From JBHOQS01 sp042408875 (GTDB lineage: Bacteria; Chloroflexota; UBA11872; JBHOQS01), in contig JBHOQS010000010.1 of NCBI GenBank assembly GCA_042408875.1, forward strand, positions 1 through 31,968: 31,968 nt of DNA, written 5' to 3'. Of this stretch, positions 15,910-23,619 are shown piece after piece. The notes under the pieces were generated by a model that worked only from the letters and a program-made list of their open reading frames with translations, searched no databases and was not told the origin of the DNA. A program made the translations under genes and the position numbers. Numbering within the stretch: position 1 is the stretch's first letter; each line of letters starts with the position of its first letter.

Positions 15910-15917
15910 GGAGGTGA

Positions 15918-16436
15918 CGAGTTACAACGGCGACGGAACGCTACCATCGCCGCCGCTCCATCCCTCTGGAGGGCTATGCCTACGCTCAGCCCGGCGCGTA
16001 TTTCGTGACCATCTGCGCGCACGACCTGGCGTGTCTGTTCGGCGAGGTAGTGGATGGCAACATGCGGCTGAAGGACGCCGGGCAGGTGGTTTTGCAGGTG
16101 TGAGACAATTTACCGCGTCATTATTACCAAGTGCAATTAGACGCGTTTGTGGTCATACCCAACCACATCCATAATTCTCTGGATCGTCGACGATCCGGTA
16201 GGGGCAGGTTTGAAACCTGCCCCTACCGAAAACCAGAAACGTGCTCCATTGTCCGAGATCATTCGCGCATTGAAGACTTTTTCTGCCCGCCGAATCAACG
16301 AAATGCGTCAAACCCTAGGAGTGCCGGTCTGGCAACTGAACTAATACGAACACATCATTAACAACGACGAATTAATCAGTCGCATTAGATACGCATTAGA
16401 TATTAGAGACTATATAGCTAACAAACCCTCATTGTG
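15918..16436 (+). pseudogene. REP-associated tyrosine transposase (RAYT, Y1/HUH type), broken
   Basis: Translating across frames recovers a Y1-transposase: YHRRRSIPLEGYAYAQPGAY, FVTICAHDLACLFGEVVDG, LDAFVVIPNHIH (the HUH metal motif), SEIIRALKTFSARRINEMRQ, and YEHIINNDELISRIRYALD with the catalytic-Tyr region. Lesions: TGA at 16101-16103 in place of a conserved Trp, a frameshift near 16170-16180, and TAA at 16342-16344 directly before the YEH motif (usually NYYEH). The family mobilises REP palindromes and is usually single-copy and domesticated. An internal palindrome of the REP kind lies at 16197-16227. The fragment begins 9 bases after the selenoprotein gene's stop. Confidence 0.88.
16197..16227. 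repeat. 31-bp near-perfect palindrome (REP-like) inside the RAYT remnant
   Basis: GGTAGGGGCAGGTTT (16197-16211), one central base, then AAACCTGCCCCTACC (16213-16227). One frame encodes the GAGLKPAPT-type peptide often seen within RAYT proteins of diverse bacteria. This is probably the REP sequence recognised by this transposase type, inserted into or domesticated by its own gene. Confidence 0.85.
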
Positions 16437-16448
16437 GACCCCAGATAG

Positions 16449-16646
16449 ATGGGTGGCGCGCCCTGTATCCGCGGGCTGCGGATCCCTGTGGCAACCATCG
16501 TTGGGATGGTGGCAGCGAGTAAAAGCAAAGAAGAAGAGGAAATCCTCGTCGCCGCCTATCCCGACCTCGAACCGGAGAACATCCGTAAAGCGCTCCGGTA
16601 CGCCGCCAAGGCGGTGCGGGAACGCGCGCTGCTGAGAATCCCATAA
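16449..16646 (+). pseudogene. DUF433 antitoxin-like protein, N terminus cut by a stop codon
   Basis: The 65 readable residues MGGAPCIRGLRIPVATIVGM...YPDLEPENIRKALRYAAKAV are the core of DUF433, a winged-helix-like small protein usually encoded just before a DUF5615 PIN-like protein and thought to be its antitoxin. The same frame continues upstream as IVDPR, then TAG (16446-16448), then MGG. Relatives read NPxQMGGxPCIRG there, so a Gln codon seems to have become TAG. Translation could restart at ATG 16449, giving a protein lacking about 10-15 residues. Its TAA stop overlaps the start region of the partner. Confidence 0.7.
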
Positions 16647-16835
16647 AGTTCCTGGTAGACAACGCGTTGTCGCCACAGGTCGCGGAGGACCTCCGCCAGG
16701 CGGGCTATGACGCCACCCATGTCCGAGATTACGGACCTCAGGCGGCAGAAGATGCGGCGATCTTCGAGCATGCATTTCGGGACGGACACATACCCATATC
16801 CGCCGACACCAGGGCATCCATCGTCCGGCGCGCTA
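16643..16835 (+). pseudogene. DUF5615 PIN-like toxin remnant, start codon lost
   Basis: The frame beginning ATA-AAG-TTC gives (x)KFLVDNALSPQVAEDLRQAGYDATHVRDYGPQAAEDAAIF...ISADT, a clear DUF5615/Mut7-C-like PIN-type domain with LVDNxLS and SADT motifs. The usual ATG is ATA at 16643-16645, within an ATAA that should have been an ATGA stop/start overlap with the DUF433 gene. After SADT the conserved DFGTLL segment is missing and a short RASIVRR tail may be its end, so an internal deletion is likely. The remnant runs into the 3' end of the dehydrogenase gene on the other strand. Confidence 0.75.
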
Positions 16836-17870
16836 TGTTAGCCGCACCATCTGCTCGGTCTCGGCGCTGTGGAAGAGAGCTTCGATCACGCGGGCCTGGG
16901 CCACGCCGTCTTCTGCCGGCGGGAGCAGCCGGCCGGCGCGCACGCAGCGGGCGAAGTGGTCGGCCTCCAGCGCGTACTGGTCGGCGCCGGGGACCTCCTC
17001 CACCCGGCGCTCGCCGCCCGCCACGATCGTAAGCTGCACCGGCCCGCTGCCGGGCACGAAGGCCGGCTCCACCACGATGCGGCCGCGGTCTCCGGCGACC
17101 TCATACCGCTGCGGGCCCGCCACGTCGAAGCTGGCATCGACCACGGCCAGCCGCCCGTCCGGGAAGGCCAGTGTGGCCGCGAAGCTGGTGTCCACGCCGA
17201 AGGCAGGGTCTATGTACCTCTGCGCCGTCACGGCTACCGGCTCGGCTCCGAACACGAAGCGCGCCGCGTTGACGGTGTAGCAGCCCACGTCCATGAGGGC
17301 GCCGCCTTCCAGCGGTCGGCTCAGGCGAATATCTCCGGCGGCGCGGCGCTGCGGAGACATAGCGAAGCAGAACGAGGCGCGCAGGAGCCGCGGCGTGCCG
17401 ATGGTGCCGTCTGCAAGAAGCTGCAGGGCCCGAGCATGCTGCGGGTGCAGCCGGTACATGAATGCCTCCATCACCAGCACCCCGGCTTGCCGGCAAGCCT
17501 CGGCCGCCTGCGCCGCGTCGGCAGCCCGCCGCGCCAGCGGCTTCTCACACAGCACATGCTTGCCTGCCTGCGCGGCGCGAATGGTCCACTCGACGTGCAG
17601 GCTGTTCGGCAGGGCAATGTAGACGGCCTCGACCTCCGGGTCAGCGAGCAGCTCCTCATAGGACCCGTAGGCGCGAGGGATCTGCAACTGCGCCGCCACT
17701 TGCTGTGCCCGTCCGGCCTCCCGGCTGGCGATGGCGACGACCTCGCCTTCCGTGCCGGCGCGCACGCCGGGGATGAAGCGCTCCCGAGCGATGCGTGCGG
17801 TGCTGAGGATGCCCCAACGGAGCCGGGACGCTCTCGTGCCGGCCCCTGCTATTCTGTTCGCCCCGTGCAT
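16833..17870 (-). CDS. Gfo/Idh/MocA family oxidoreductase
   Basis: A 345-residue dehydrogenase of the subgroup starting LRWGILSTARIARERFIPG, in which the Rossmann loop reads GILSTARIA rather than GxGxxG. The EKP motif is in HVLCEKPLARRAADA. The C-terminal domain has PLEGGALMDVGCYTVNAARFVFG, where GGxLMDxGCY is typical of dihydrodiol/xylose/glucose-fructose-type dehydrogenases. ATG 17870 is preceded by GAAGGAGACGTTG, a good ribosome-binding site, so the longer open frame to 17942 is not used. It is divergent from the esterase remnant. It probably oxidises or reduces a sugar using NADP(H); substrate unknown. Confidence 0.88.
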   Translation of the reverse strand: MHGANRIAGAGTRASRLRWGILSTARIARERFIPGVRAGTEGEVVAIASREAGRAQQVAAQLQIPRAYGSYEELLADPEVEAVYIALPNSLHVEWTIRAAQAGKHVLCEKPLARRAADAAQAAEACRQAGVLVMEAFMYRLHPQHARALQLLADGTIGTPRLLRASFCFAMSPQRRAAGDIRLSRPLEGGALMDVGCYTVNAARFVFGAEPVAVTAQRYIDPAFGVDTSFAATLAFPDGRLAVVDASFDVAGPQRYEVAGDRGRIVVEPAFVPGSGPVQLTIVAGGERRVEEVPGADQYALEADHFARCVRAGRLLPPAEDGVAQARVIEALFHSAETEQMVRLT

Positions 17871-17973
17871 CAACGTCTCCTTCGTGCATGGCATGCATGT
17901 GTCTTGCCGTGCACGTGTCTTGCATAAATAACGCCGGCTCAATGCGCCAAGGGCTCAGGGCCCTCCCTGTCAT

Positions 17974-18833
17974 CGTAACGGCGACCGCACGTGCCCGCAA
18001 GAGAAGATTGTCTACCAGTCTGAACCGGAGGTGTGGGTGCCGGCTTATCTCCTGCGCCCCCTTGATCCGCCGGCGCGCCGGCTGCCGGCCGTGCTGGCCC
18101 TGCACGGGCACGGAGGGCGGTGGGGCAAGGGCCAGGTGGCCGGCGCAGCAGACGAGCATGAGCAGGTCAGGCAGAACATCGCGCGCTACAACTATGACTA
18201 CGGCCGCCAGTTCGCCCGGCGCGGCTACATCGTGCTGTGTCCCGACGCGCGAGTCTTCGGCGAGCGGGCCGGCTGGTGGGCCCCGGCGACCCGCCGCGCA
18301 GCTTCGACCCGTGCGATCGCGCCGGCAACAAGGCCGCGCTCTTAGGGTATAGCCTGCTCGGGCTCACCGTGTGGGACGACCGCCGTGGCATCGACTACCT
18401 CCAGAGCCGGCCGGATGTCGATCCCGACCGTGTTGGCGTGGCCGGCTTGTCGCTGGGAGGTACGCGGGCAACCTATGTCGCCGCCCTCGACGATCGGGCG
18501 CGCGCTACCATCATCAGTGGCTACCTGAACACGTTCCACACGTATGCGCTGGGCAAGCAGTTCTGCGGCGGCCAGTTCGTGCCGGGGCTGCTCCGCTGGG
18601 CGGAGCAGCCGGATGTGACTGCCCTGATCGCGCCGCGCCCCCTCTTGATCGAGGCCGGCATCCACGACGAGGCGTTCCCCATCGAAGCCAGCCGCGAGGC
18701 GCACCGCACTCTGGAGCGTGTCTACCGGTTGCTGGGGGCTGAAGATCGGTTGTGGCGCGACGAGTTCGACGGCGGGCATGCCTGGAGCGGCCGGCTGGCC
18801 TACGAGTTCATGGACCGCTACCTGCGCGGCTGA
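17974..18833 (+). pseudogene. Alpha/beta-hydrolase (dienelactone hydrolase/acetyl esterase-like), frameshifted and 5'-truncated
   Basis: One frame gives QEKIVYQSEPEVWVPAYLLRP, LPAVLALHGHGGRWGKGQ and RYNYDYGRQFARRGYIVLCPDARVFGERAGWW. Near 18285 the homology moves to another frame and continues with FDPCDRAGNKAALLGYSLLG, GVAGLSLGGTRATYVAAL (nucleophile Ser in GLSLGG), LIEAGIHDEAFP (acid) and FDGGHAWSG (His). All triad residues survive but a frameshift separates the halves. No ATG, GTG or TTG lies at the proper place upstream of the first frame, so the 5' end is also lost. Relatives are cytoplasmic esterases of carbohydrate clusters, which fits the flanking dehydrogenase and epimerase. Confidence 0.75.
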
Positions 18834-18854
18834 TGCCCGGCCTCACGCCTGACT

Positions 18855-19883
18855 TCACAGGCTCCCGGCAGCCGGTCGCAGTAAGAGCCACATGCTGCCC
18901 TCCCAGCGCTCGCCCGGAGCTAAGATAACAAGCCCGTGCCCGCGCACGCCGTGCGCGGCGAGATTGAACACGTTGGGCGGGCAGGTCCATGGCTCAAAGC
19001 AGACGCCGGCCCGGCCCGGCGGCGTGTACACGGTAACGTTCGGGTGGTTCGGCGTGGCACGCATCACCGCTTCGAGGCCGTTCGCCGGATCGAGGACAAT
19101 GCACTCTACCAGCCCATCTCGTAACGCCAGCTCCGTGTACACGCCGTCGTAGGTGCGCGCTGCCAGCGGCGTGGGCTGGCGCAGATCATGCTCGCCACGG
19201 ACCGGCTCGCAGAGCTCCTCCCACGGCGCCACCACACCGTCGCTCACCGCGTGCACGCGCGGCAGGTTCCAGCGGCGCGCCGCCGGCACCTGGATCAGGC
19301 ACGCGCCGGGGCTCCCTCGCGGGCCGAGCGGCAGCCGGAAGTAGGGATGTGCCCCGTAGCCGAACGGCAGCCTGCCGGAGCCTGTGTTTGTGACTTCCAC
19401 GCGCAGATGGATACCCTGTGCGTCCAGCCGGTACGTGGCATCGACGCGATATGGGAACGGGTAGCCATCCAGGGTATCCGGGTGGTCTGCCGCGTCGAAC
19501 CTGCTCTGCACGGTCGCCGCATCGTCGCCGGCCTGGACAGCCACCACCTTCCAGGGCTGGTCCAGGGCGAAGCCGTGGAAGTCGCGCCGCAGCCGAAGCC
19601 GCCTACCGTCGAAGACGTATTCGCCGCGCGGCACGCGGCTGGGGAAGGGGAACAGCAGGGGAACACCCCACCAAGACGGGTGAGCGCGCAGTTCGTCCAG
19701 CGTCGGCGGATCCAGCAGCAGATCGACCAGGCGCCCGTCAGGTGCAGCCAGCCGCGCCGCGATGGCGTTGTTGCCTAGGGCCGGCCAGAGATGCAGCGTT
19801 GCTCCGCTCGCCGTATCAGCAAGCACGACCAGCGTCTCACCTTCACGCGTGACCGTATCGGCTATGAAGCGGCTCATGTTCAT
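18855..19883 (-). CDS. Aldose 1-epimerase (galactose mutarotase-like)
   Basis: A 342-residue beta-sandwich epimerase. Recognisable points are NNAIAARL near the start, WGVPLLFPFPSRVPRG, FHGFALDQPW (first active-site His), FGYGAHPYFRLPLG (second His, about residue 175), YDGVYTEL (Asp) and GVCFEPWTCPPN (catalytic Glu). The family interconverts alpha- and beta-anomers of aldoses in the cytoplasm. The frame is open for another 60 codons, but the family's N terminus begins at MNMSRFIADTV, so ATG 19883 is chosen, with GAGAGA-type upstream bases; 19877 is possible. It fits the sugar-oxidation context. Confidence 0.88.
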   Translation of the reverse strand: MNMSRFIADTVTREGETLVVLADTASGATLHLWPALGNNAIAARLAAPDGRLVDLLLDPPTLDELRAHPSWWGVPLLFPFPSRVPRGEYVFDGRRLRLRRDFHGFALDQPWKVVAVQAGDDAATVQSRFDAADHPDTLDGYPFPYRVDATYRLDAQGIHLRVEVTNTGSGRLPFGYGAHPYFRLPLGPRGSPGACLIQVPAARRWNLPRVHAVSDGVVAPWEELCEPVRGEHDLRQPTPLAARTYDGVYTELALRDGLVECIVLDPANGLEAVMRATPNHPNVTVYTPPGRAGVCFEPWTCPPNVFNLAAHGVRGHGLVILAPGERWEGSMWLLLRPAAGSL

Positions 19884-20075
19884 GGCTTTCTCTCTCAGCG
19901 CTCCCTGCGTATTGCTCGCAGCACCCCCATGCGATGCCCTCCAGTATAGCCATCTTGAGTAGAGCTCTCCTGCCGCGCGGCTGTTGTGTAGAGGTCTCCT
20001 GCCTTCTTCAGCCCTCACAGCAGGCACAGCCGTATCGAGTAAGAAAGTAAAAATATAAAACAAAAGTATAGGAAA

Positions 20076-20168
20076 ATGCTCAACTGGACTGACCTTCAGA
20101 AGGTTGCGTTTAGAGCGTTTATCAGGGGCACTGAGGTGCCCGGCGTGATGGCTGAGAGCGTCTCGTAG
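20076..20168 (+). CDS. Possible 30-residue small protein or leader peptide
   Basis: ATG 20076 opens a 30-codon frame (MLNWTDLQKVAFRAFIRG...) preceded by AGTATAGGAAA, a plausible ribosome-binding site, in the AT-rich spacer before the antitoxin-like gene. The peptide reads as a normal amphipathic start. It may be a leader, a remnant or chance. Confidence 0.25.
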   Translation: MLNWTDLQKVAFRAFIRGTEVPGVMAESVS

Positions 20169-20190
20169 AGGACTCTACGCGAGGTGTACG

Positions 20191-20640
20191 ATGGCGGCGA
20201 CAGTAGTAGACCGTGAGCCGGCCGCTCCGGCGGAAGAGGAGCGCACCCTGCTAGCTGAGGTCTACCACGCTTTGCACCGAGAGCCGGCCGCCCGGCCGAA
20301 GCTTCTCTTCGATCCACACGGGGAAGCGATCCCGCTTCCGCCCTCCCTTCTGCGCGTCCTCAAGCAGGCAGCGCGGGCGCTGCTGCAGGGCGACGCAGTG
20401 GCGATCTACCCTGTGCATAAGGAGCTGACTACGCAGCAGGCCGCCGATCTTTTGAATGTTTTGCGTCAGTACCTGGTGCGCTTGCTAGAGGAGGGCAAAA
20501 TACCATATACCAAGACCGGCACACACCGGTGCATTCGATTCAGCGACCTCATGGCCTATAAAGCACAGCGTGATGCTGAGCGCCGCAGGCAGCTCGATGA
20601 GCTTGCTCAGCTCAGCCAGGATCTGGGCCTCTATCGCTAG
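20191..20640 (+). CDS. Excisionase/MerR-like helix-turn-helix antitoxin, orphan
   Basis: A 149-residue protein. Residues about 75-125 form an excisionase-type winged HTH: ELTTQQAADLLNV, QYLVRLLEEGKIPYTKTGTHR and IRFSDLMAYK. Proteins of this length and layout are antitoxins usually encoded directly before a PIN-domain toxin. Here no toxin follows: the 138 bases up to the next (opposite-strand) gene hold only a 28-codon frame without recognisable family features. Two positions usually conserved in relatives are changed (NVLRQYL instead of NVSRQYL; THRCIR instead of THRRIR), which suggests relaxed selection. DNA binding for autoregulation is the likely role. Confidence 0.7.
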   Translation: MAATVVDREPAAPAEEERTLLAEVYHALHREPAARPKLLFDPHGEAIPLPPSLLRVLKQAARALLQGDAVAIYPVHKELTTQQAADLLNVLRQYLVRLLEEGKIPYTKTGTHRCIRFSDLMAYKAQRDAERRRQLDELAQLSQDLGLYR

Positions 20641-20778
20641 CATCGGAGTCCCCTCTAACCATCATGCGGATCATTAACAACCTCGCTGTACAAGCGCCTG
20701 GCTTCGCCGATCTGGTTCGCCGTGCTTTATTCCACGGGCACGATTTATAGCTTCTATCCGTTGCTCACGCTGATGGAG

Positions 20779-21882
20779 TTACAGGAACTTCACGCAGACC
20801 GGCGTGGGGATCGCGAGGACGTGTCCGGTAGGAGTGAGCTGCCCCGTCTCCTGGTCGATGCGGAAGGTGACGATCGTGTCGCTCTGCTGGTTGGCCGCAT
20901 AGAGGAACGTGCCGCTTGGGTCAATAGCGAAGTTGCGTGGGGTCCGGCCCTGGGTGGACGCATGGCCGGCGTACTCGAGCCGGCCCGTGCTCTCGTTGAC
21001 CCGAAAGATGACGATGCTGTCATGGCCGCGGTTAGAGCCGTACACGAACCTGCCCGTAGGGTGCACGTGTACGTCGGCGCAGGTGTTCTGCCCGGTGAAG
21101 CTCTCCGGCAACGTCGGGACCGTCTGGAGCTCCTCCAGGACGCCGCGCGCCGCGTCGTAGGTGAATGCCGTGAGGGTCGAGTTGAGCTCGTTGATGACGT
21201 AGACGAAGCGGCCGTTCGGATGGAAATCCAGGTGGCGCGGGCCTGCACCGGGGTGGGTGCGGGTGAAGGGAGGCTCGTTCGGTATCAGGCGGCCGGCCTC
21301 GAGGTCGAGCCGGTACACCAGCACTTTGTCTAGCCCCAGGTCGCAGGCCAGGGCGAAGCGGTTGGCCGGGTCCGGCGTGATCGAGTGTGCGTGGGGGCCC
21401 TCCTGCCGGTTCGGATTGACGCTGGAGCCACTGTGCTGCACAACATCGCTCGCCGGAGCCAGGCTGCCGTCGTCTTGAACGGGGAAGATCGCGACGCTGC
21501 CCCCGCCGTAGTTCGCCGCCAGGACGAACCGGCCGGTCTGCTCCATGCTGACATGGCAGGGGCCGGCGCCGTGCGAGGACTGGCGGTTCAGGAAGGTTAG
21601 CATGCCGGTGGCCGGGTCGATGGCGAAGGCGCTGACCGCGCCGCCGGGGTGGCCATCGATCTCCGGCACAGCGTTCACCGCGTACAGATAGCGCCCGCTC
21701 GGATGCAGAGCGAGGAACGATGGGTTCGGTACATCAGCAACGGTATGCACGAGTGTCAGCGCGCCGGATACCGGATCCATCCGGCAGACGTAGATGCCTT
21801 CCGCGCTCCCCCGCCCATGAGGGGCGGTACGGGAGAAAGTGCCGACATAGACAAGCCTCGATTCCCTAGACGGCGCGGCCAT
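20779..21882 (-). CDS. Beta-propeller lactonase (6-phosphogluconolactonase, YbhE/Pgl type)
   Basis: A 367-residue seven-bladed propeller of the lactonase family (PF10282 type). The blades repeat a pattern of a hydrophobic strand, HPSGRYLYAVN-like turn and xVxxFxID strand: FLALHPSGRYLYAVN, HVSMEQTGRFVLAANYGGGS, SITPDPANRFALACDLGLDK, HLDFHPNGRFVYVINELNS, HVHPTGRFVYGSNRGHDS and FAIDPSGTFLYAANQQSD. The HVSMEQ, GPHAH and GPRHLDFHP histidines match the active-site cleft of the family. No signal peptide is seen. The reaction is hydrolysis of a sugar-acid lactone. Together with the aldose epimerase and Gfo/Idh dehydrogenase it would complete oxidation of an aldose to an aldonate. Confidence 0.87.
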   Translation of the reverse strand: MAAPSRESRLVYVGTFSRTAPHGRGSAEGIYVCRMDPVSGALTLVHTVADVPNPSFLALHPSGRYLYAVNAVPEIDGHPGGAVSAFAIDPATGMLTFLNRQSSHGAGPCHVSMEQTGRFVLAANYGGGSVAIFPVQDDGSLAPASDVVQHSGSSVNPNRQEGPHAHSITPDPANRFALACDLGLDKVLVYRLDLEAGRLIPNEPPFTRTHPGAGPRHLDFHPNGRFVYVINELNSTLTAFTYDAARGVLEELQTVPTLPESFTGQNTCADVHVHPTGRFVYGSNRGHDSIVIFRVNESTGRLEYAGHASTQGRTPRNFAIDPSGTFLYAANQQSDTIVTFRIDQETGQLTPTGHVLAIPTPVCVKFL

Positions 21883-21958
21883 TCCTTCCCTGCCTCTCTA
21901 TTGCGTTATCGTTATTCCAGTGACCACGGGCCAGGTACGCGCTGCTCCAGATCGGGTC

Positions 21959-23287
21959 TTATTGCTTGTAGAACTTGTCCAGCTCGATCTGGACCAGCTT
22001 GTGCGTCTCGGCCAGCACATTCGATAGTGGCTCTTCCTTGCGCCACGCCTTGTTGAGGGTGTTCTGGGCTACCGTGCGCCACTCCTGCCAGACGGCATTC
22101 AGGCCGAGCGACCCGGCGAACTCCAAGCTCTTCAGGAAGGCGCGGCGGTTCCGCGGAGGCGACGGCGCCTTGGCCACGACCTCGTCGGCCGCCTTCCGAT
22201 GCATCGGCAGGCCTGTGCCCGCCGTCCCACGGATAACTTGCTGTTCCGGCTGACTGTGCCACTTGAGCCACTCCCAGGCGGCATCCGGCAAGCGTGAGTC
22301 CTTGGCGATCACCCAGCAATTGGCGATCACGGTGGTCCAGCGCGCTGCCGGCCCCTGCGGCACCAGCTCGACATCGTAGGTATGGTCTTTCATGTTGGCG
22401 TCGCCCAACCGCGCGTAGATGTGGAACTGCATGGCGCTGCGCCCCTCGGCCGTAGGCGTCGGCGCGAAGGGATACTTGCCCTGCTCGGCGAACGGCGGCG
22501 CCAGGCCGCGGTCCATCAGGCCGATCAGGAACTCGTACGCCTCCCGCACCTTCGGATGATCGAACTGTGACTTCGTGCCGGTGTCGTCCAGCACCCCCAC
22601 GCCGAAGAGCTTGGGGAAGAGATACCAGCTCGTGGTGATGTAGTTCGGCTGGGCGAAGAAACCGTACTGCTTCTTGCCCGGATCGGTGAGGCGCTGCGCC
22701 GCGCTGGTGAGGTCGGTCAGCGTCCACTCCGCACCTGGATACTTCAGTCCGGCCTCATCGAAGGCGGCGGTATTGTAGAAGAGCGCTACCACCTGAAGAT
22801 CGCCCGGCACACCCCAGATGCGGCCCTGGGCGTCCTTCGTCACCGTGAGCTGGTAGTAGTCGCTCTCTCGCATGTCCCGGCGGATGTACGGGGCCAGGTC
22901 GCGGATCAGGCCGCGCGGCCCCCAGCCGGTGCAGCGCCCGTCCTCACCGTACCAGACATCCGGGGGTGTGCCGGCGGCGAGCATGCTGGTCACTTTGTCC
23001 AGGGTATCGTTCCAGGCCCCCGAGATGGTCTCGATCTCCAGCCTGGGGTAGCGCGCCTGAAAGCCTTCCAGGATCGCCGGCGGGTGCTGCTGCTCGCCGC
23101 CCACCAGGGCAATCACCAGCTTGCCCTGCAGTTCGGCGGAGGGCTGGCCCTGCACGGGCGCCTCCCGCCCTGCCCTCGGCGCACCACACGCCGCAGCCAG
23201 CAAGAGCGGCGCCACCGCGCCACCACGCAGGATCCCGCGGCGTGTCACCGCAGGAACACGTATCGGGAATGCTCCACTACCCGTCAT
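21959..23287 (-). CDS. ABC transporter sugar-binding lipoprotein (extracellular solute-binding protein family 1), Tat-type
   Basis: A 442-residue substrate-binding protein. The N terminus has a twin-arginine TRRGILRGG (Arg16-Arg17) followed by a hydrophobic stretch and a lipobox LAAAC-G with Cys34, so it is probably Tat-exported and lipid-anchored. The mature part shows family-1 features: KLVIALVGGEQQHPPAILEGFQARYP, ISGAWNDTLDKVTSMLAAGTPPDVWYGE, GVPGDLQVVALFYNT and the C-terminal WEWLKWHSQPEQQ...GTGLPMHR. Such proteins bind mono- or oligosaccharides for MalFGK-type importers. No permease or ATPase gene is next to it, which is unusual. ATG 23287 has AGGAGGCAACGG upstream, and this ribosome-binding site is tandemly duplicated. 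Confidence 0.9.
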   Translation of the reverse strand: MTGSGAFPIRVPAVTRRGILRGGAVAPLLLAAACGAPRAGREAPVQGQPSAELQGKLVIALVGGEQQHPPAILEGFQARYPRLEIETISGAWNDTLDKVTSMLAAGTPPDVWYGEDGRCTGWGPRGLIRDLAPYIRRDMRESDYYQLTVTKDAQGRIWGVPGDLQVVALFYNTAAFDEAGLKYPGAEWTLTDLTSAAQRLTDPGKKQYGFFAQPNYITTSWYLFPKLFGVGVLDDTGTKSQFDHPKVREAYEFLIGLMDRGLAPPFAEQGKYPFAPTPTAEGRSAMQFHIYARLGDANMKDHTYDVELVPQGPAARWTTVIANCWVIAKDSRLPDAAWEWLKWHSQPEQQVIRGTAGTGLPMHRKAADEVVAKAPSPPRNRRAFLKSLEFAGSLGLNAVWQEWRTVAQNTLNKAWRKEEPLSNVLAETHKLVQIELDKFYKQ

Positions 23288-23318
23288 CCGTTGCCTCCTA
23301 TGTCCGTTGCCTCCTATG
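23287..23318. repeat. 16-base tandem duplication of the ribosome-binding site region
   Basis: TCCGTTGCCTCCTATG is present twice in immediate succession (23287-23302, 23303-23318). On the minus strand each copy contains AGGAGGCAACGG; only the second is followed by an ATG. Confidence 0.85.
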
Positions 23319-23327
23319 GGAGTCTGG

Positions 23328-23350
23328 CCCCTCCCCGTGTCGGGGAGGGG
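23328..23350. repeat. REP-like hairpin CCCCTCCCCG-TGT-CGGGGAGGGG, copy 1
   Basis: A perfect 10-bp stem with a 3-base loop. The same 23 bases recur at 23457-23479 in the same intergenic region. Confidence 0.8.
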
Positions 23351-23619
23351 AGCTTAGGTGGCTATGTCAGCGGCGGGAGATCGCTCGCCCTCCCCGATCA
23401 GGAGAGCTTAAGAGAAGCAGCCCTTGTCTTTCTAGGTGCGAATGCCGCGTGGAGTTCCCCTCCCCGTGTCGGGGAGGGGCCGGGGGAGGGGCCAGGTCGC
23501 TCCCCGCACACCAGAATGCTCATGAAGCGCCTCGACACTTCATCCACGGCATTGTAGAGCTCATGGCGCTCATGTCAACTATTGGAACTGGAAGACTACT
23601 GGTAGCCACCCCGTGAACG
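23351..23619. other. Intergenic stretch with a second REP-like hairpin, no gene seen
   Basis: Between the sugar-binding protein start and the acyl-CoA synthetase stop no frame resembles a protein. The stretch contains copy 2 of the REP-like hairpin (23457-23479) followed by a partial G-rich extension (GGGGGAGGGGCC). Confidence 0.5.
23457..23479. repeat. REP-like hairpin, copy 2
   Basis: Identical 23-base hairpin to 23328-23350, spaced 129 bases start to start, in the same orientation. Confidence 0.8.

Noticed and set aside
16101..16103. In-frame TGA at a Trp position in the RAYT remnant as evidence that UGA codes for Trp here
   Set aside because: Other genes end normally at TGA and the same remnant also has TAA and a frameshift, so it is decay rather than code change.
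20664..20750. 28-codon frame after the orphan antitoxin considered as toxin remnant
   Set aside because: The peptide (MRIINNLAVQAPGF...) shows no PIN motif and has no clear ribosome-binding site.
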